From contig NZ_JWIC01000001.1 of the NCBI RefSeq assembly GCF_000814765.1, forward strand, positions 1 through 64,000: a DNA stretch of 64,000 bases. Reading direction: 5' to 3'. Shown one piece after another: positions 27,564-37,388 of this stretch. The stretch comes from Pseudoalteromonas luteoviolacea. Lineage in GTDB: Bacteria; Pseudomonadota; Gammaproteobacteria; Enterobacterales; Alteromonadaceae. The translations under genes and the position numbers were made by a program. A model generated the notes under the pieces. The model did not search any database, was not told the origin of the DNA, and worked only from the letters and a program-made list of their open reading frames with translations. How positions within the stretch are numbered: the stretch's first letter is position 1; every line of letters starts with the position of its first letter.

Positions 27564-28905
27564 ATTTTTCTAACCGTCGATACAACGCCTGTTTGGTGAT
27601 CCCAAGCTGCTGGGCTGCTTTGTTTTTATTGCCGTTAAATTTATTCAGCGCTTGCTCAATTAACTGTTTTTCGGCTTGCTCTAGTGTCATTTCAGGGAGT
27701 GAGCCGATGGTATTGCTGATTTGTGCATTCGGCAAATGTAGGTCAGTGGCGAGAATAACACCGCTTTGGCATAGTAATACTGCTCGCTCCATTAAGTGAC
27801 TTAGCTCGCGCGAATTACCGGGCCAGCGGTATTGCATCAAAGCTTGTTGCGCGCAAGGACCAATCGTAACACCTTGCTTGTTATACTTACTGCCATGTTT
27901 TGCCAAAAAGTGCTCGGCAAGAGGTACAATATCATCAACACGTTCCCGCAGTGTAGGAATGGTAAACGCGAATGTATTAAGGCGATAATACAAGTCTTGT
28001 CGAAATTCACCTTTGGTAATGAGCTGCTCAAATTCAGCGTTGGTTGCGCTGATAAGCCGTACATCACTGGTTAGGGTTTTGCTCGAGCCCACCATTTCAA
28101 ATTCGCCCGTTTCGAGTACTCGTAGCAGCTTGGCTTGTTGCGCAAGTGGCAGTGTGCCTATTTCATCTAAAAATAAGGTACCTTTGTCAGCCAATGCAAA
28201 GCGGCCTACACGCTCAGCTTTGGCATCCGTAAATGCGCCTTTAACATGGCCAAATAGCTCGCTTTCGAATAACTGTTCAGGAATGGCAGCCATATTGAGT
28301 GAAATAAACGGCTGTGCATTTCGTAAAGACTGCTTATGAATCCACGTGGCAATGTGGCTTTTCCCCACGCCGTTTTCACCAGTGATGAGGATATTAGCAT
28401 CGGTTTGGGCCACGGCGCTGAGCTGGGCCATTAATTGCTGCATGGCCGCACTTTGCCAAATGGGTTCATCCTCGCTTGGTGTGAGGGCTTGGCTGAGTGC
28501 AGAGTTGCTTTTTTGCAGCCCTGATATCTTAAGTTGCTGCTGAATCACTTGCTCAAGACGTTGGTTTTGCCAAGGTTTTTCAATAAAGTCGACAGCGCCC
28601 AGCTGCATGGCTTGCACCACTAAATCCGTGTTTGACCACGCGGTCATGGCAATTACTGGAATGTCGATGGCGTCACGTTTGAGTCCGCGTAAAAACCGCA
28701 GTCCTTCTTCGCCTGATGTTGAGTCGAGATCAAAGTTCATGTCGAGCATGATCAAAGCAGGGTGAGTATGAGAGAGAAATTCATGTGCTTGTACGGGGTT
28801 TTCGACTTCTTCAACTGCATAGCCGAAATCTTCCAGTACAAATCGTGCCGCGAGTCTTACTTCACGGTTATCTTCCACAATCAAAATCAGAGACTGTGAC
28901 TTCAT
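27547..28905 (-). CDS. Sigma-54-dependent response regulator
   Basis: A 452-residue NtrC-family activator: receiver domain with phospho-Asp near 55 (IMLDMNFD), AAA+ domain with Walker A GENGVGKS and Walker [10 protein letters not shown], and a C-terminal Fis-type helix-turn-helix (NKNKAAQQLGITKQALYRRL). The sigma-54 contact loop reads GAFTDA rather than GAFTGA. The ATG at 28905 (AAGGA 7 nt upstream, product MKSQSLILIVED) is chosen over a longer frame opening at 28995. It is the first gene of regulator-kinase, immediately upstream of an ABC operon with a sigma-54 promoter. Confidence 0.92.
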   Translation of the reverse strand: MKSQSLILIVEDNREVRLAARFVLEDFGYAVEEVENPVQAHEFLSHTHPALIMLDMNFDLDSTSGEEGLRFLRGLKRDAIDIPVIAMTAWSNTDLVVQAMQLGAVDFIEKPWQNQRLEQVIQQQLKISGLQKSNSALSQALTPSEDEPIWQSAAMQQLMAQLSAVAQTDANILITGENGVGKSHIATWIHKQSLRNAQPFISLNMAAIPEQLFESELFGHVKGAFTDAKAERVGRFALADKGTLFLDEIGTLPLAQQAKLLRVLETGEFEMVGSSKTLTSDVRLISATNAEFEQLITKGEFRQDLYYRLNTFAFTIPTLRERVDDIVPLAEHFLAKHGSKYNKQGVTIGPCAQQALMQYRWPGNSRELSHLMERAVLLCQSGVILATDLHLPNAQISNTIGSLPEMTLEQAEKQLIEQALNKFNGNKNKAAQQLGITKQALYRRLEKYALAE

Positions 28906-29175
28906 ATATCGTTCCTTTGTTTTTATTTTTGCCCATTTTGCTAAGGGCTTGTGACGCAGTTTAGTACTTTGTACAGGAACAAACAACAGGCACAAAATCA
29001 GCGGATTTAAGCAGTAAATTGCAGTAAAGAAGAAAAAAATCCTCTGGATAAACTTTCATCTGTCACATTATTAGGGGATAATACGCGACCTTTAATTGTG
29101 GAACGGTATCTTAGGTGCGCAATTTTGCGTGGATCGACTAGGATCACTGAAGGCCAACTTCTCTGAGTAACAGTA

Positions 29176-30996
29176 ATGAGCATTGAAAAGTTAAGAAATA
29201 TTGCGATTATCGCACACGTTGACCATGGTAAAACTACCCTAGTCGATAAGCTGCTAGAACAGTCTGGCACATTAGAGACACGCGGTGGCAACGAAGAGCG
29301 TGTAATGGATTCAAATGATATTGAAAAAGAGCGTGGTATCACAATCTTGGCGAAAAACACCGCCATTGAGTGGAACGACTATCACATCAATATCGTAGAC
29401 ACCCCGGGACACGCCGACTTTGGTGGTGAAGTAGAACGTGTACTATCAATGGTTGATTCTGTACTTCTACTAGTAGATGCACAAGAAGGTCCAATGCCTC
29501 AGACGCGTTTCGTAACGCAAAAAGCATTTGCTCTTGGCCTTAAGCCTATCGTTGTTATCAACAAAATTGACAAGCCAGGCGCACGTCCTGACTGGGTTAT
29601 GGATCAAGTATTTGACCTATTCGACAACCTAGGTGCGACAGATGAACAGCTTGACTTCCAAGTTATCTACGCATCTGCTATCAACGGTTGGGCGACACTT
29701 GATTTAGACGAGCCGTCTGACAACATGCAGCCTATGTTTGAAGCGATTGTTGAGCAGGTAGAGCAGCCAGACGCCGATCCAGCTGGCGACTTCCAAATGC
29801 AGATCTCTCAGCTAGACTACAACTCTTACATTGGTGTAATCGGTGTTGGTCGTATCAAGCGCGGTACTGTTAAAGTAAACCAGCAAGTAACAATTGTTGG
29901 TGCTGATGGTAAAACACGTAACGGTAAAGTTGGCCAAGTACTGACTTATTTAGGTCTTGACCGTCACGAAGCGCAAGAAGCGCAAGCGGGCGATATCATT
30001 GCGATCACAGGTCTTGGTGAGCTTAAGATCTCTGACACAGTATGTGATGTAAACGCAGTTGAAGCACTACCTGCACTGTCTGTTGATGAGCCTACAGTAA
30101 CAATGACGTTCTCTGTAAACACATCACCGTTCTCAGGCCAAGAAGGTAAGTTCGTGACTTCACGTAACATCCTTGAGCGTCTTCAAGCTGAGCTTGTACA
30201 CAACGTAGCACTTCGCGTTGAAGAAACAGATAACCCAGATAGCTTCCGCGTATCAGGTCGTGGTGAACTTCACCTAGGTATCCTAATCGAAAACATGCGT
30301 CGTGAAGGTTACGAGCTAGCTGTATCTCGTCCAGAAGTAATTCTTCGTGAAGTAGATGGCCAGTTAGAAGAACCGTATGAAACAGTAACGGTTGACGTTG
30401 AAGAAGAGCACCAAGGTTCTATCATGGAGCAACTTGGTCTTCGTAAAGCAGAAATGACTGACATGGCACCAGATGGTAAAGGTCGTATCCGTATGGACTT
30501 CATGATGCCTTCACGTGGTCTTATCGGTTTCCAAACTGACTTTATGACACTAACGTCGGGTTCTGGTCTAATGTACCACACGTTTGATCACTACGGCCCA
30601 CACAAAGGCGGCAACATTGGTCAACGTAAGAACGGTGTACTTATCGCAAACGCGGCAGGTAAAGCACTGACTAACGCACTATTCAACCTTCAAGACCGTG
30701 GTAAGCTATTCATCGGTCACGGTGTTGAAGTATACGAAGGTATGATCATTGGTATTCACGCACGTGACAACGACTTAACGGTTAACGCGCTTAAAGGTAA
30801 GCAGCTAACGAACGTTCGTGCATCAGGTACTGATGAAGCGCAAAACCTTGTGCCGCCAATCGTCATGACACTTGAGCAAGCACTTGAGTTCATCGATGAT
30901 GACGAGCTGGTAGAAGTAACACCAGAAAGCATCCGTATTCGTAAGAAGCTATTGACTGAAAGTGAGCGTAAGCGCGCAAGCCGTCAAGCTAAATAA
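29176..30996 (+). CDS. typA: Translational GTPase TypA/BipA
   Basis: TypA is an EF-G-like ribosome-associated GTPase involved in 50S assembly and growth at low temperature or under stress. The 606 residues match the family. G1 is AHVDHGKTT (residues ~14-22), switch [11 protein letters not shown]4 NKIDKPGA, and the typical EF-G-like domains follow ([25 protein letters not shown]). Codon use is strongly biased like the ribosomal genes, indicating high expression. It is divergent from the sigma-54 regulator gene; the 270-nt gap must hold both promoters. Confidence 0.97.
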   Translation: MSIEKLRNIAIIAHVDHGKTTLVDKLLEQSGTLETRGGNEERVMDSNDIEKERGITILAKNTAIEWNDYHINIVDTPGHADFGGEVERVLSMVDSVLLLVDAQEGPMPQTRFVTQKAFALGLKPIVVINKIDKPGARPDWVMDQVFDLFDNLGATDEQLDFQVIYASAINGWATLDLDEPSDNMQPMFEAIVEQVEQPDADPAGDFQMQISQLDYNSYIGVIGVGRIKRGTVKVNQQVTIVGADGKTRNGKVGQVLTYLGLDRHEAQEAQAGDIIAITGLGELKISDTVCDVNAVEALPALSVDEPTVTMTFSVNTSPFSGQEGKFVTSRNILERLQAELVHNVALRVEETDNPDSFRVSGRGELHLGILIENMRREGYELAVSRPEVILREVDGQLEEPYETVTVDVEEEHQGSIMEQLGLRKAEMTDMAPDGKGRIRMDFMMPSRGLIGFQTDFMTLTSGSGLMYHTFDHYGPHKGGNIGQRKNGVLIANAAGKALTNALFNLQDRGKLFIGHGVEVYEGMIIGIHARDNDLTVNALKGKQLTNVRASGTDEAQNLVPPIVMTLEQALEFIDDDELVEVTPESIRIRKKLLTESERKRASRQAK

Positions 30997-31017
30997 AGCG
31001 TAATTTCGAATATAAAA

Positions 31018-31044
31018 AACGCCGCGTACAAAGCGGCGTTTTTG
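31018..31044 (+). terminator. typA terminator
   Basis: AACGCCGC-GTACAAA-GCGGCGTT followed by TTTG; a strong 8-bp GC-rich stem just after typA. The A-run before it could let it serve the convergent CheW gene too. Confidence 0.9.
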
Positions 31045-31058
31045 TTTATGTTACCTAA

Positions 31059-31907
31059 CTAAAATAAACCGTATTCTTCCGTTTCTATTGGCGCATAATC
31101 TTTTAAGTGCTCTGGCCTAAAAATCGCACTTGGATCTAATACCAAGCTGTGATTATCACCTTGCTTGATCAGCCCTTTCATCATTTTTTTGGTTTGTGGG
31201 TCAATATCAAAACCGACATTGGTCATCTCATGCAGTGGTTTAATGTCTGATTCATCACAATGAATATTATCTTCCACTTTATCCACTAATAGTCCTATGT
31301 GTGGCTGCTGACCATTTTCCGTGGTAAAGACGATAATCGGTTTGTGATCGAGAATAATTTGATCTCTGGCAGACTCAAACAGTCGTATCAATTTAGTAAA
31401 GGTTGTGAGCTTTTCTTTCTCTAGCAATGCGATTGCTTGCTCTTTTTGGCCCTTGCTGGACAAGCCGAGTATCTCATCGGCGATAGCATGTAAGCGGCTA
31501 TGTGGCTCTTCAAAGCGTGTTAAAATTGCTTTTAGGTCTTCATTATCGGTTTTGAAGTTATAAAACCATTTGCCAAATTCTGATTGCTTGGGGTCTCTGG
31601 CTTTCGTGAAAGGCACATCATTGTGCACGCTGATCTCAAGCTCCGAGAGCCATGCTTTTTGATCTTGCTCTCTTTGCTGTAACAGCTCAACCAAAGATTG
31701 ATTGGTGTCGTACGAAGATTGGTTGTTCAGTATAAGCCCCAAATCAAAGATGGGCGTGGGTGTGCCCATGTAATCTTTCACCCCCAAAAAGCTCGGGTTG
31801 TCATTGGGCAATGAAGTGAGGTTTCCTTCATAGCGTTCGGTCAATAAGATATCTAAAATTTTGAGCGATATTGTTTTTTTTCCTACTCGAAAATTGATCA
31901 GGTCCAT
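31059..31907 (-). CDS. CheW-domain protein with an inserted CZB domain
   Basis: A 282-residue cytoplasmic chemotaxis-coupling-type protein. Residues 1-~68 and ~188-265 form the two halves of a CheW fold (FLGVKDYMGTPTPIFDLG; KPIIVFTTENG...IGLLVDKVED). Between them, residues ~70-180 match a chemoreceptor zinc-binding (CZB) domain: ...QKAWL..., QSEFGKWFY, and PHSRLH. Of the canonical 3-His/1-Cys ligands only His136 and His140 remain; the first His is Gln83 and the Cys is Ser109. The ATG at 31907 with GAGG 5 nt upstream is preferred to 31922. It is the last gene of the uvrD-tmcA-binding-protein operon. Confidence 0.82.
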   Translation of the reverse strand: MDLINFRVGKKTISLKILDILLTERYEGNLTSLPNDNPSFLGVKDYMGTPTPIFDLGLILNNQSSYDTNQSLVELLQQREQDQKAWLSELEISVHNDVPFTKARDPKQSEFGKWFYNFKTDNEDLKAILTRFEEPHSRLHAIADEILGLSSKGQKEQAIALLEKEKLTTFTKLIRLFESARDQIILDHKPIIVFTTENGQQPHIGLLVDKVEDNIHCDESDIKPLHEMTNVGFDIDPQTKKMMKGLIKQGDNHSLVLDPSAIFRPEHLKDYAPIETEEYGLF

Positions 31908-31945
31908 GTTTGCCTCAAACATTAATTGCTTGAGCTAAGCATAGA

Positions 31946-33052
31946 TCAATATTTTAAATAAGACCTAAATACCGGGCGCTGTGAGGTACTTTTTTGTTGC
32001 TGGTTTAACAGCGATTGTAGCGCTTTATCTGTGCTTAACGTATGTGGCATCGCAGTGGCGATACACGCTGATAGTTTGGTGTAGTCACAGTGCTGAAGGG
32101 ATTTCGAAAATAAGTAGGCATTTACAAACCCTTCGAAGGACTGATAAGTCATGGTTTGCTGATGTGCTTTTGATAAGTTGCGAAATAAGTTGCAGATGTC
32201 TCCATGACACGTATTGGGGTCTGGCAAGACTTCGGTCACCATCACATGAGCGGGCACCGTGATGTCAGCAAACAGAGAGGCGGATGATACAAACGAAACG
32301 CTGGTGTAGGTACCTCTAAAACCACCTCTATGCGCCTGATTGATAAACGCAGCCAGCGGCTCGTAGGTACCAATCATGGCAATGGCCGTGGTTTGTGTGG
32401 TCAATATCTGTGTTAGCGCTTTTGCGACATCATTGGTATTGCGACGAAATCGCGCAATGACAACGGGTTCAATGCCTTTGTCTTTAAGCGCTTGGCGGTG
32501 ACTTTTTTCTAATGTGAGGCCAAATTCATCTGCCTGAATAAACAGCGCAATGTTTGTGTGCCCAAGTTCATCGACAAGATAGTGAACTTGCTCTTGGGCT
32601 TCATCTAAATAGCTTGCTCGGAGTTTAAAAATAGGGAACCCCGGGTTTTGATATAAGAATTCGGCGCCAGTGTAGGGCATTAATAATGGTAGCTGGTGGC
32701 GTTTTAAAATCTCTTTGATGGCATGTGTGGTGGGCGTCCCCATGTTGCCGATCAGAGCATCGATGTGCTGATGCCTGATAAGGTACTGCGTATTATCAAC
32801 CGCGCGGCTCGGCTCATAGCCATCGTCGAGTGCAATGAGTTGAATATGGGGTTGTTCAATATCGGATTGTTGATTGGCGTAATTAAAGTAGAGCTCATGA
32901 CCTTGCTTAAGTTGCTGGCCAATATGACTGGCAGGTCCGCTCAATGCGACGCTCATGCCTAATTTAATGTGTGTTTTGGGCTGTGCCGCAATCTGTGCGG
33001 ATCCAATGAATAACGTGCTAATAAGGGCCGTTTTTACGAGTAATTTCAGCAT
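31946..33052 (-). CDS. Periplasmic ligand-binding protein, Leu/Ile/Val-binding type
   Basis: A 368-residue secreted protein (signal peptide, cleavage near IAAQ, residue ~23) of the type-1 periplasmic binding fold (Peripla_BP_6): IKLGMSVALSGPASHIGQQL near 29-48 and the hinge segments DALIGNMGTPTTHA and IAMIGTYEPLAAFI. There is no permease or ATPase gene nearby, so it is an orphan binding protein that more likely senses a ligand (amino acid or similar) than transports it. Its 5' end overlaps the tmcA 3' end by 35 bp, and the CheW/CZB gene begins 38 nt downstream. Confidence 0.82.
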   Translation of the reverse strand: MLKLLVKTALISTLFIGSAQIAAQPKTHIKLGMSVALSGPASHIGQQLKQGHELYFNYANQQSDIEQPHIQLIALDDGYEPSRAVDNTQYLIRHQHIDALIGNMGTPTTHAIKEILKRHQLPLLMPYTGAEFLYQNPGFPIFKLRASYLDEAQEQVHYLVDELGHTNIALFIQADEFGLTLEKSHRQALKDKGIEPVVIARFRRNTNDVAKALTQILTTQTTAIAMIGTYEPLAAFINQAHRGGFRGTYTSVSFVSSASLFADITVPAHVMVTEVLPDPNTCHGDICNLFRNLSKAHQQTMTYQSFEGFVNAYLFSKSLQHCDYTKLSACIATAMPHTLSTDKALQSLLNQQQKSTSQRPVFRSYLKY

Positions 33053-35096
33053 AAACTTCCGATAACAGTGACTGATAGGCCAGCTGTAATTGTTTTTTAG
33101 ACTCTAATTTAAGTGCTTTGGCTAATTCTTTTGGCTGATGTCGTTGTAATAATAGTTGAATTACCTGCTGTTGAGCAATCCTTGAAAGCGAATTTATGAT
33201 GCTGGGCTGTGTTTTTATAACTTGCTGTATTACTGGTGCAATTTGTTGCTCTGTTGCCGTTTTACTGGCCAAGTAAGCCACTTGCTTAAATAGCTGTTCA
33301 GGCAGCCCTCTGTCGGGAAGTGTGCTTAGTAAGCTGCGAACAAGCGTCCACGGTAACTTAGTGTAGAGACTGCTCAGTGCAAAGAAAAGCTGTTCCGTAA
33401 AAGCGTCTTGCTCTGCGCTGAGCGCAATGTTGCTACTATTATGCACAACCAGAACTGCAAACTCGCCGCTGGCTTTATCTTGCTTAAAACCTAACTTCAT
33501 CGGTTTAAAGCCTAGCTGTTGCCAGTAATTGAGAAGCTGAGACTGCGCGCCAAAGCTGCTACCAAAATAACTCACTTGGCTGTTTAACTGTGTCATGACA
33601 AAGCGAATTAGCTTGCTACCGATGCCCAGCTTTTGGTGGGATGGTGCCACCGCAATACGTACGATGCGTGCGCCTTGTTCGGTGCAAAATTGGGTGTTGC
33701 CTAGGAGTTGTGTTAATTGTTGCGCCATTAAATGTCCGGCTGGTCGGCGCTCACCGAGTGCAATTTTACTGGCAAGCTCCGGTGCTAAGTTACCCTCTAA
33801 ACCGATTAAACACACTGCGACGGGCTGCTGATGTTGGCTGACGACAAACAGTCGGTTGCTGGGGCTATCCAATAGCTGTCTCAAGTCATTGACAGACGTT
33901 TGATAATGCGCCAAAACCAGCAATACAAAGATTTGCTGCAACAAGGCTTCATTGTGGATAAGCGTGTCGCGACTCACTTCGCTGTATTCAAGTGTGTTCA
34001 ATGCAGGCTCTATCGCTGAATATTGACTGTCCAGCGCCAGCAGTTGGCGCATATGCTGCTCTAATGGATCACCTGCGCCATAGCGAATAGGCGCTTGGAG
34101 ATGTAAGTCTAAAAAGTGTGGATGCTCGGCTTTGAGATGCGTTTTAAAACGTAGTGTATAGCCGCGGCCATTGCCTTCATAGCCTACTAAGGTGCTGGCA
34201 AATACAATATTGGGATATGAAGCGAGTAATTGTTTTAAAATTGGTACCGGTATCGCAGCAGCCTCATCGATGAGCAAGATGTCGCACTGTGGCTTGGTTG
34301 AAATCACAATATCAGGGGGCATGTATGATAATGTCTGACAGTGGTTTTGATTCACCGCAGGCGCAGCGAGCTCAAGGGCCTGCGCATAGTGTTTAAAGCC
34401 ATTTTGTACTGCTCGGCGCTGCTGTGCGCATAAGATAACCTGTTTGTCAGCGAAGGCGGCAGCAATTAACCCGAGTGTTGCTGACTTACCACGTCCTCTG
34501 TCCGCACTGAGTAATATTGGCGTATTGGAGTCGCGTTGAAGATGTGCTGTGATCAGTGCGACTAGGTGTGCTTGAGATTTTAGGTCTAAAGTGGATTTTT
34601 CTGCGCAGTATTGAGCGGGAAAATTTGTCTCGCCTGATTCATTAATTATCCAGCAGTTTTGTTGTTGGACTTGGTGTGCAAAGCGTTTTAAAAAGGGGCT
34701 TTGTGTCGCCTGTTCGCCCTCAGAGAGCCAGCGTGTCAGCGCTGGATCACACCAAGATACCAGATTTGATAATTCTGGCAGCAACAGTACTAGCAGCCCA
34801 CCAGATCGGACTGTGCCAGTGCATGCTGCGAGCTTATTGGGGACTATGCCGCTGTAGCCATCGTACAGGACAAAATCGAACTCCTGACCTAAGATTTGGT
34901 GCAGATGCTGTGGCCAAACAGCCTTGTCCAAGGTGCTATCATCACTCAGAATAAGCTGCTCAGTAGCGTGGGCAAGGCGTTGAAAGTACGCTTGTCCCCA
35001 GCTTCTGCTGCCACAAAGTAGCAGCAGTTGGCGATGCCTTGCGTTTTGCAACGCAAGGAGTAATGAGTCGAGATTAAATGGCTTGCAGTCTTGCAT
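33018..35096 (-). CDS. tmcA: tRNA(Met) cytidine acetyltransferase TmcA
   Basis: TmcA makes N4-acetylcytidine at the wobble position (C34) of elongator tRNA-Met using acetyl-CoA and ATP. The 692 residues contain a Walker A LSADRGRGKSA, a DEAA-type Walker B (LLIDEAAAIP), an RYGAGDPLE motif and a GNAT domain (VRIAVAPSHQKLGIGSKLI). The ATG at 35096 overlaps uvrD by 23 bp and has only a weak ribosome site, suggesting coupled translation. Frames opening up to 35405 lie inside uvrD and are rejected. It is the second gene of the operon. Confidence 0.94.
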   Translation of the reverse strand: MQDCKPFNLDSLLLALQNARHRQLLLLCGSRSWGQAYFQRLAHATEQLILSDDSTLDKAVWPQHLHQILGQEFDFVLYDGYSGIVPNKLAACTGTVRSGGLLVLLLPELSNLVSWCDPALTRWLSEGEQATQSPFLKRFAHQVQQQNCWIINESGETNFPAQYCAEKSTLDLKSQAHLVALITAHLQRDSNTPILLSADRGRGKSATLGLIAAAFADKQVILCAQQRRAVQNGFKHYAQALELAAPAVNQNHCQTLSYMPPDIVISTKPQCDILLIDEAAAIPVPILKQLLASYPNIVFASTLVGYEGNGRGYTLRFKTHLKAEHPHFLDLHLQAPIRYGAGDPLEQHMRQLLALDSQYSAIEPALNTLEYSEVSRDTLIHNEALLQQIFVLLVLAHYQTSVNDLRQLLDSPSNRLFVVSQHQQPVAVCLIGLEGNLAPELASKIALGERRPAGHLMAQQLTQLLGNTQFCTEQGARIVRIAVAPSHQKLGIGSKLIRFVMTQLNSQVSYFGSSFGAQSQLLNYWQQLGFKPMKLGFKQDKASGEFAVLVVHNSSNIALSAEQDAFTEQLFFALSSLYTKLPWTLVRSLLSTLPDRGLPEQLFKQVAYLASKTATEQQIAPVIQQVIKTQPSIINSLSRIAQQQVIQLLLQRHQPKELAKALKLESKKQLQLAYQSLLSEVYAEITRKNGPY

Positions 35097-37239
35097 ACGC
35101 TGTGACCAGCCACTTAGTACCGACGTCGTCAAAATTGACCTGAATACGAGATTGCGCACCGACCCCCTCGTAATTGAGTACGGTACCGGCACCAAATTTT
35201 GCGTGTAGCACACGTTGCCCAAGGTTGAAGTCGCTGTCTTCAAATGCAGCATGGCTGACCGATGCGCTGAAGCGATTTGTGGTAGCGGGTCTAGATACTT
35301 GAGTTTTAATGCGGATCTCTTCAGTACAGTCTTCAGGTAGTTCACGCAAAAATCGAGATGGGCTATGGTATTTCTCTTGGCCATACAAACGACGACTTTC
35401 AGCATGACTGATATACAGCTTTTGCATTGCGCGAGTCATACCGACATAACATAGTCGGCGCTCTTCTTCTAAGCGCCCAGACTCTTCATGGCTTTGTTGT
35501 GATGGGAACATGCCTTCTTCTACACCCACCATAAAGACCAATGGAAACTCCAGACCTTTGGCCGAGTGCAGCGTCATCATTTGCACGGCATCTTCGTGTT
35601 CATCCGCTTGACCTTCACCAGACTCGAGTGAGGTATAGGCTAAGAAGCCTTGCAGTGGCGAGCTAAACTCTTCCTCTACTGGCAGCTCAAATTGGCCACA
35701 GGCATTGATTAATTCTTCTAAGTTTTCCACTCGCGCACGGCCTTTTTCACCTTTTTCAGCTTGGTACATGGCCAATAAGCCTGAGTGCTCTATCGTGGTT
35801 TTGGCTTGTTCTGCAAGTTCGAGTTCAACCAGCTTTTCATCTAACTGCTCAATTAATTCAATAAAACGTGTGACCGCTGTGGCTGCGCGACCGGCCAAAT
35901 GTTTTTGCTCTATCACAGCTTTGGCTGCATACCATAGTGGTAGAGACTCATTGCGTGCACAGTCGCGAATATGACTCAGCGTTTTGTCGCCAATACCGCG
36001 AGTCGGTGTATTGATCACACGCTCGAATGCGGCATCATCGTTACGGTTGCTGATCAGGCGCAAGTAAGAGAGCGCATCTTTGATCTCTTGACGCTCGAAG
36101 AAGCGCATACCGCCGTAAATGCGATATTTTAAACCTTCTTGTAAAAGGGCTTCTTCCAGTACACGAGATTGCGCATTGTTTCTGTACAAGATGGCGCAGT
36201 CTGTCAGTGCATTGCCATCTTGTAGCCAAGATTTAACTTTGCCGACGGTAAAGCGCGCTTCATCTAATTCATTGAAAGCGGCATAAATGGAGATGGGTTC
36301 CCCTTGTGTCCCATCGGTCCAAAGGCTTTTCCCCATCCGTTCTGAGTTATTTTGAATGAGGGCATTGGAGGCTTTCAATATGGTGCCTGTTGAGCGGTAA
36401 TTTTGCTCAAGACGAATGGTATCGGCACCAAAGTCTTTTAAGAAACGTTTGATGTTTTCAATTTTCGCACCACGCCAGCCGTAGATACTTTGGTCATCAT
36501 CACCGACGATCATGATGTTGTTGTCGCCACCGGCGAGCAGGCGCAGCCATTGGTATTGAATACTGTTGGTATCTTGGAACTCGTCTACCAACATATGTTT
36601 AAAGCGTTGTTGATAGTGGCGTAGTAAGGTGGGCTGTTGCTGAAGTAGCTCGTAGCAACGTAGCAGGATTTCCGCAAAATCGACTAAACCGGCTCTATCA
36701 CAGGCATCTTGATAGGCTGTATAAACGTTCAGCATAAGTTGCTCACTGGCGTCATAGGCTTGAATGTCTTTGGGGCGTAAACCTTCATCTTTTCGGGCAC
36801 TGATATACCAGCTAAGCTGTTTGGCTGGCCACTTTTTCTCGTCGATATTCATCGCCTTAAGCAGACGTCTGATCATACGCTGCTGATCGTCTGAGTCTAG
36901 AATTTGGAATGACTCAGGTAAGTTCGCTTCTCTGTGATGGGCGCGCAGAATACGATGTGATAAGCCGTGGAAGGTGCCGATCCACATTCCGCCAACTGGA
37001 CTTTGCAATGTTTCTTCAACACGGGTACGCATTTCTTTGGCGGCTTTATTAGTAAAGGTTACAGCAAAAATGCTATAAGGAGAGGCGTGCTCTACCTGCA
37101 TTAACCAAGCGATACGGTGCACCAGCACTCGTGTTTTACCAGAGCCTGCGCCAGCCAGAATAAGCATATTGCTGAGCGGTGCAGCAACCGCTTCACGCTG
37201 TTTGTCATTCAAGCCGTCAAGTAATTCAGATACGTCCAT
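35074..37239 (-). CDS. uvrD: DNA helicase II UvrD
   Basis: UvrD is the SF1 3'-5' helicase of mismatch and nucleotide-excision repair. The 721 residues agree with E. coli UvrD (720), which also begins MDVS. Motif I AGAGSGKT (near 29-36), motif II DEFQDTN, motif III VGDDDQSIYGWRGA, motif IV LEQNYRST, motif V/VI TLHSAKGLEF and YVGMTRA are visible. The ATG at 37239 is chosen over an in-frame ATG at 37269. It is the first gene of an overlapping four-gene operon. Confidence 0.97.
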   Translation of the reverse strand: MDVSELLDGLNDKQREAVAAPLSNMLILAGAGSGKTRVLVHRIAWLMQVEHASPYSIFAVTFTNKAAKEMRTRVEETLQSPVGGMWIGTFHGLSHRILRAHHREANLPESFQILDSDDQQRMIRRLLKAMNIDEKKWPAKQLSWYISARKDEGLRPKDIQAYDASEQLMLNVYTAYQDACDRAGLVDFAEILLRCYELLQQQPTLLRHYQQRFKHMLVDEFQDTNSIQYQWLRLLAGGDNNIMIVGDDDQSIYGWRGAKIENIKRFLKDFGADTIRLEQNYRSTGTILKASNALIQNNSERMGKSLWTDGTQGEPISIYAAFNELDEARFTVGKVKSWLQDGNALTDCAILYRNNAQSRVLEEALLQEGLKYRIYGGMRFFERQEIKDALSYLRLISNRNDDAAFERVINTPTRGIGDKTLSHIRDCARNESLPLWYAAKAVIEQKHLAGRAATAVTRFIELIEQLDEKLVELELAEQAKTTIEHSGLLAMYQAEKGEKGRARVENLEELINACGQFELPVEEEFSSPLQGFLAYTSLESGEGQADEHEDAVQMMTLHSAKGLEFPLVFMVGVEEGMFPSQQSHEESGRLEEERRLCYVGMTRAMQKLYISHAESRRLYGQEKYHSPSRFLRELPEDCTEEIRIKTQVSRPATTNRFSASVSHAAFEDSDFNLGQRVLHAKFGAGTVLNYEGVGAQSRIQVNFDDVGTKWLVTAYARLQAI

Positions 37240-37388
37240 CTTTGCGCCTATTTCGAAAAGTGAGGGCAAAGTATACCTAGCGTCGCATTTAAAGCCCAGT
37301 TTTCAGCGTATATTTCAATAGCCTAAAATATAACTAATTGAAAATTAGCTATATTTAATTTTCACTCCACTGTCTTTTTATACAGTTT

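Noticed and set aside
29007..29366. 119-residue ORF antisense to the typA start
   Set aside because: It overlaps the strongly conserved 5' part of typA and resembles no protein I know.
35097..35405. 103-residue upstream extension of TmcA
   Set aside because: It would overlap uvrD by more than 300 bp in another frame and has no TmcA similarity.
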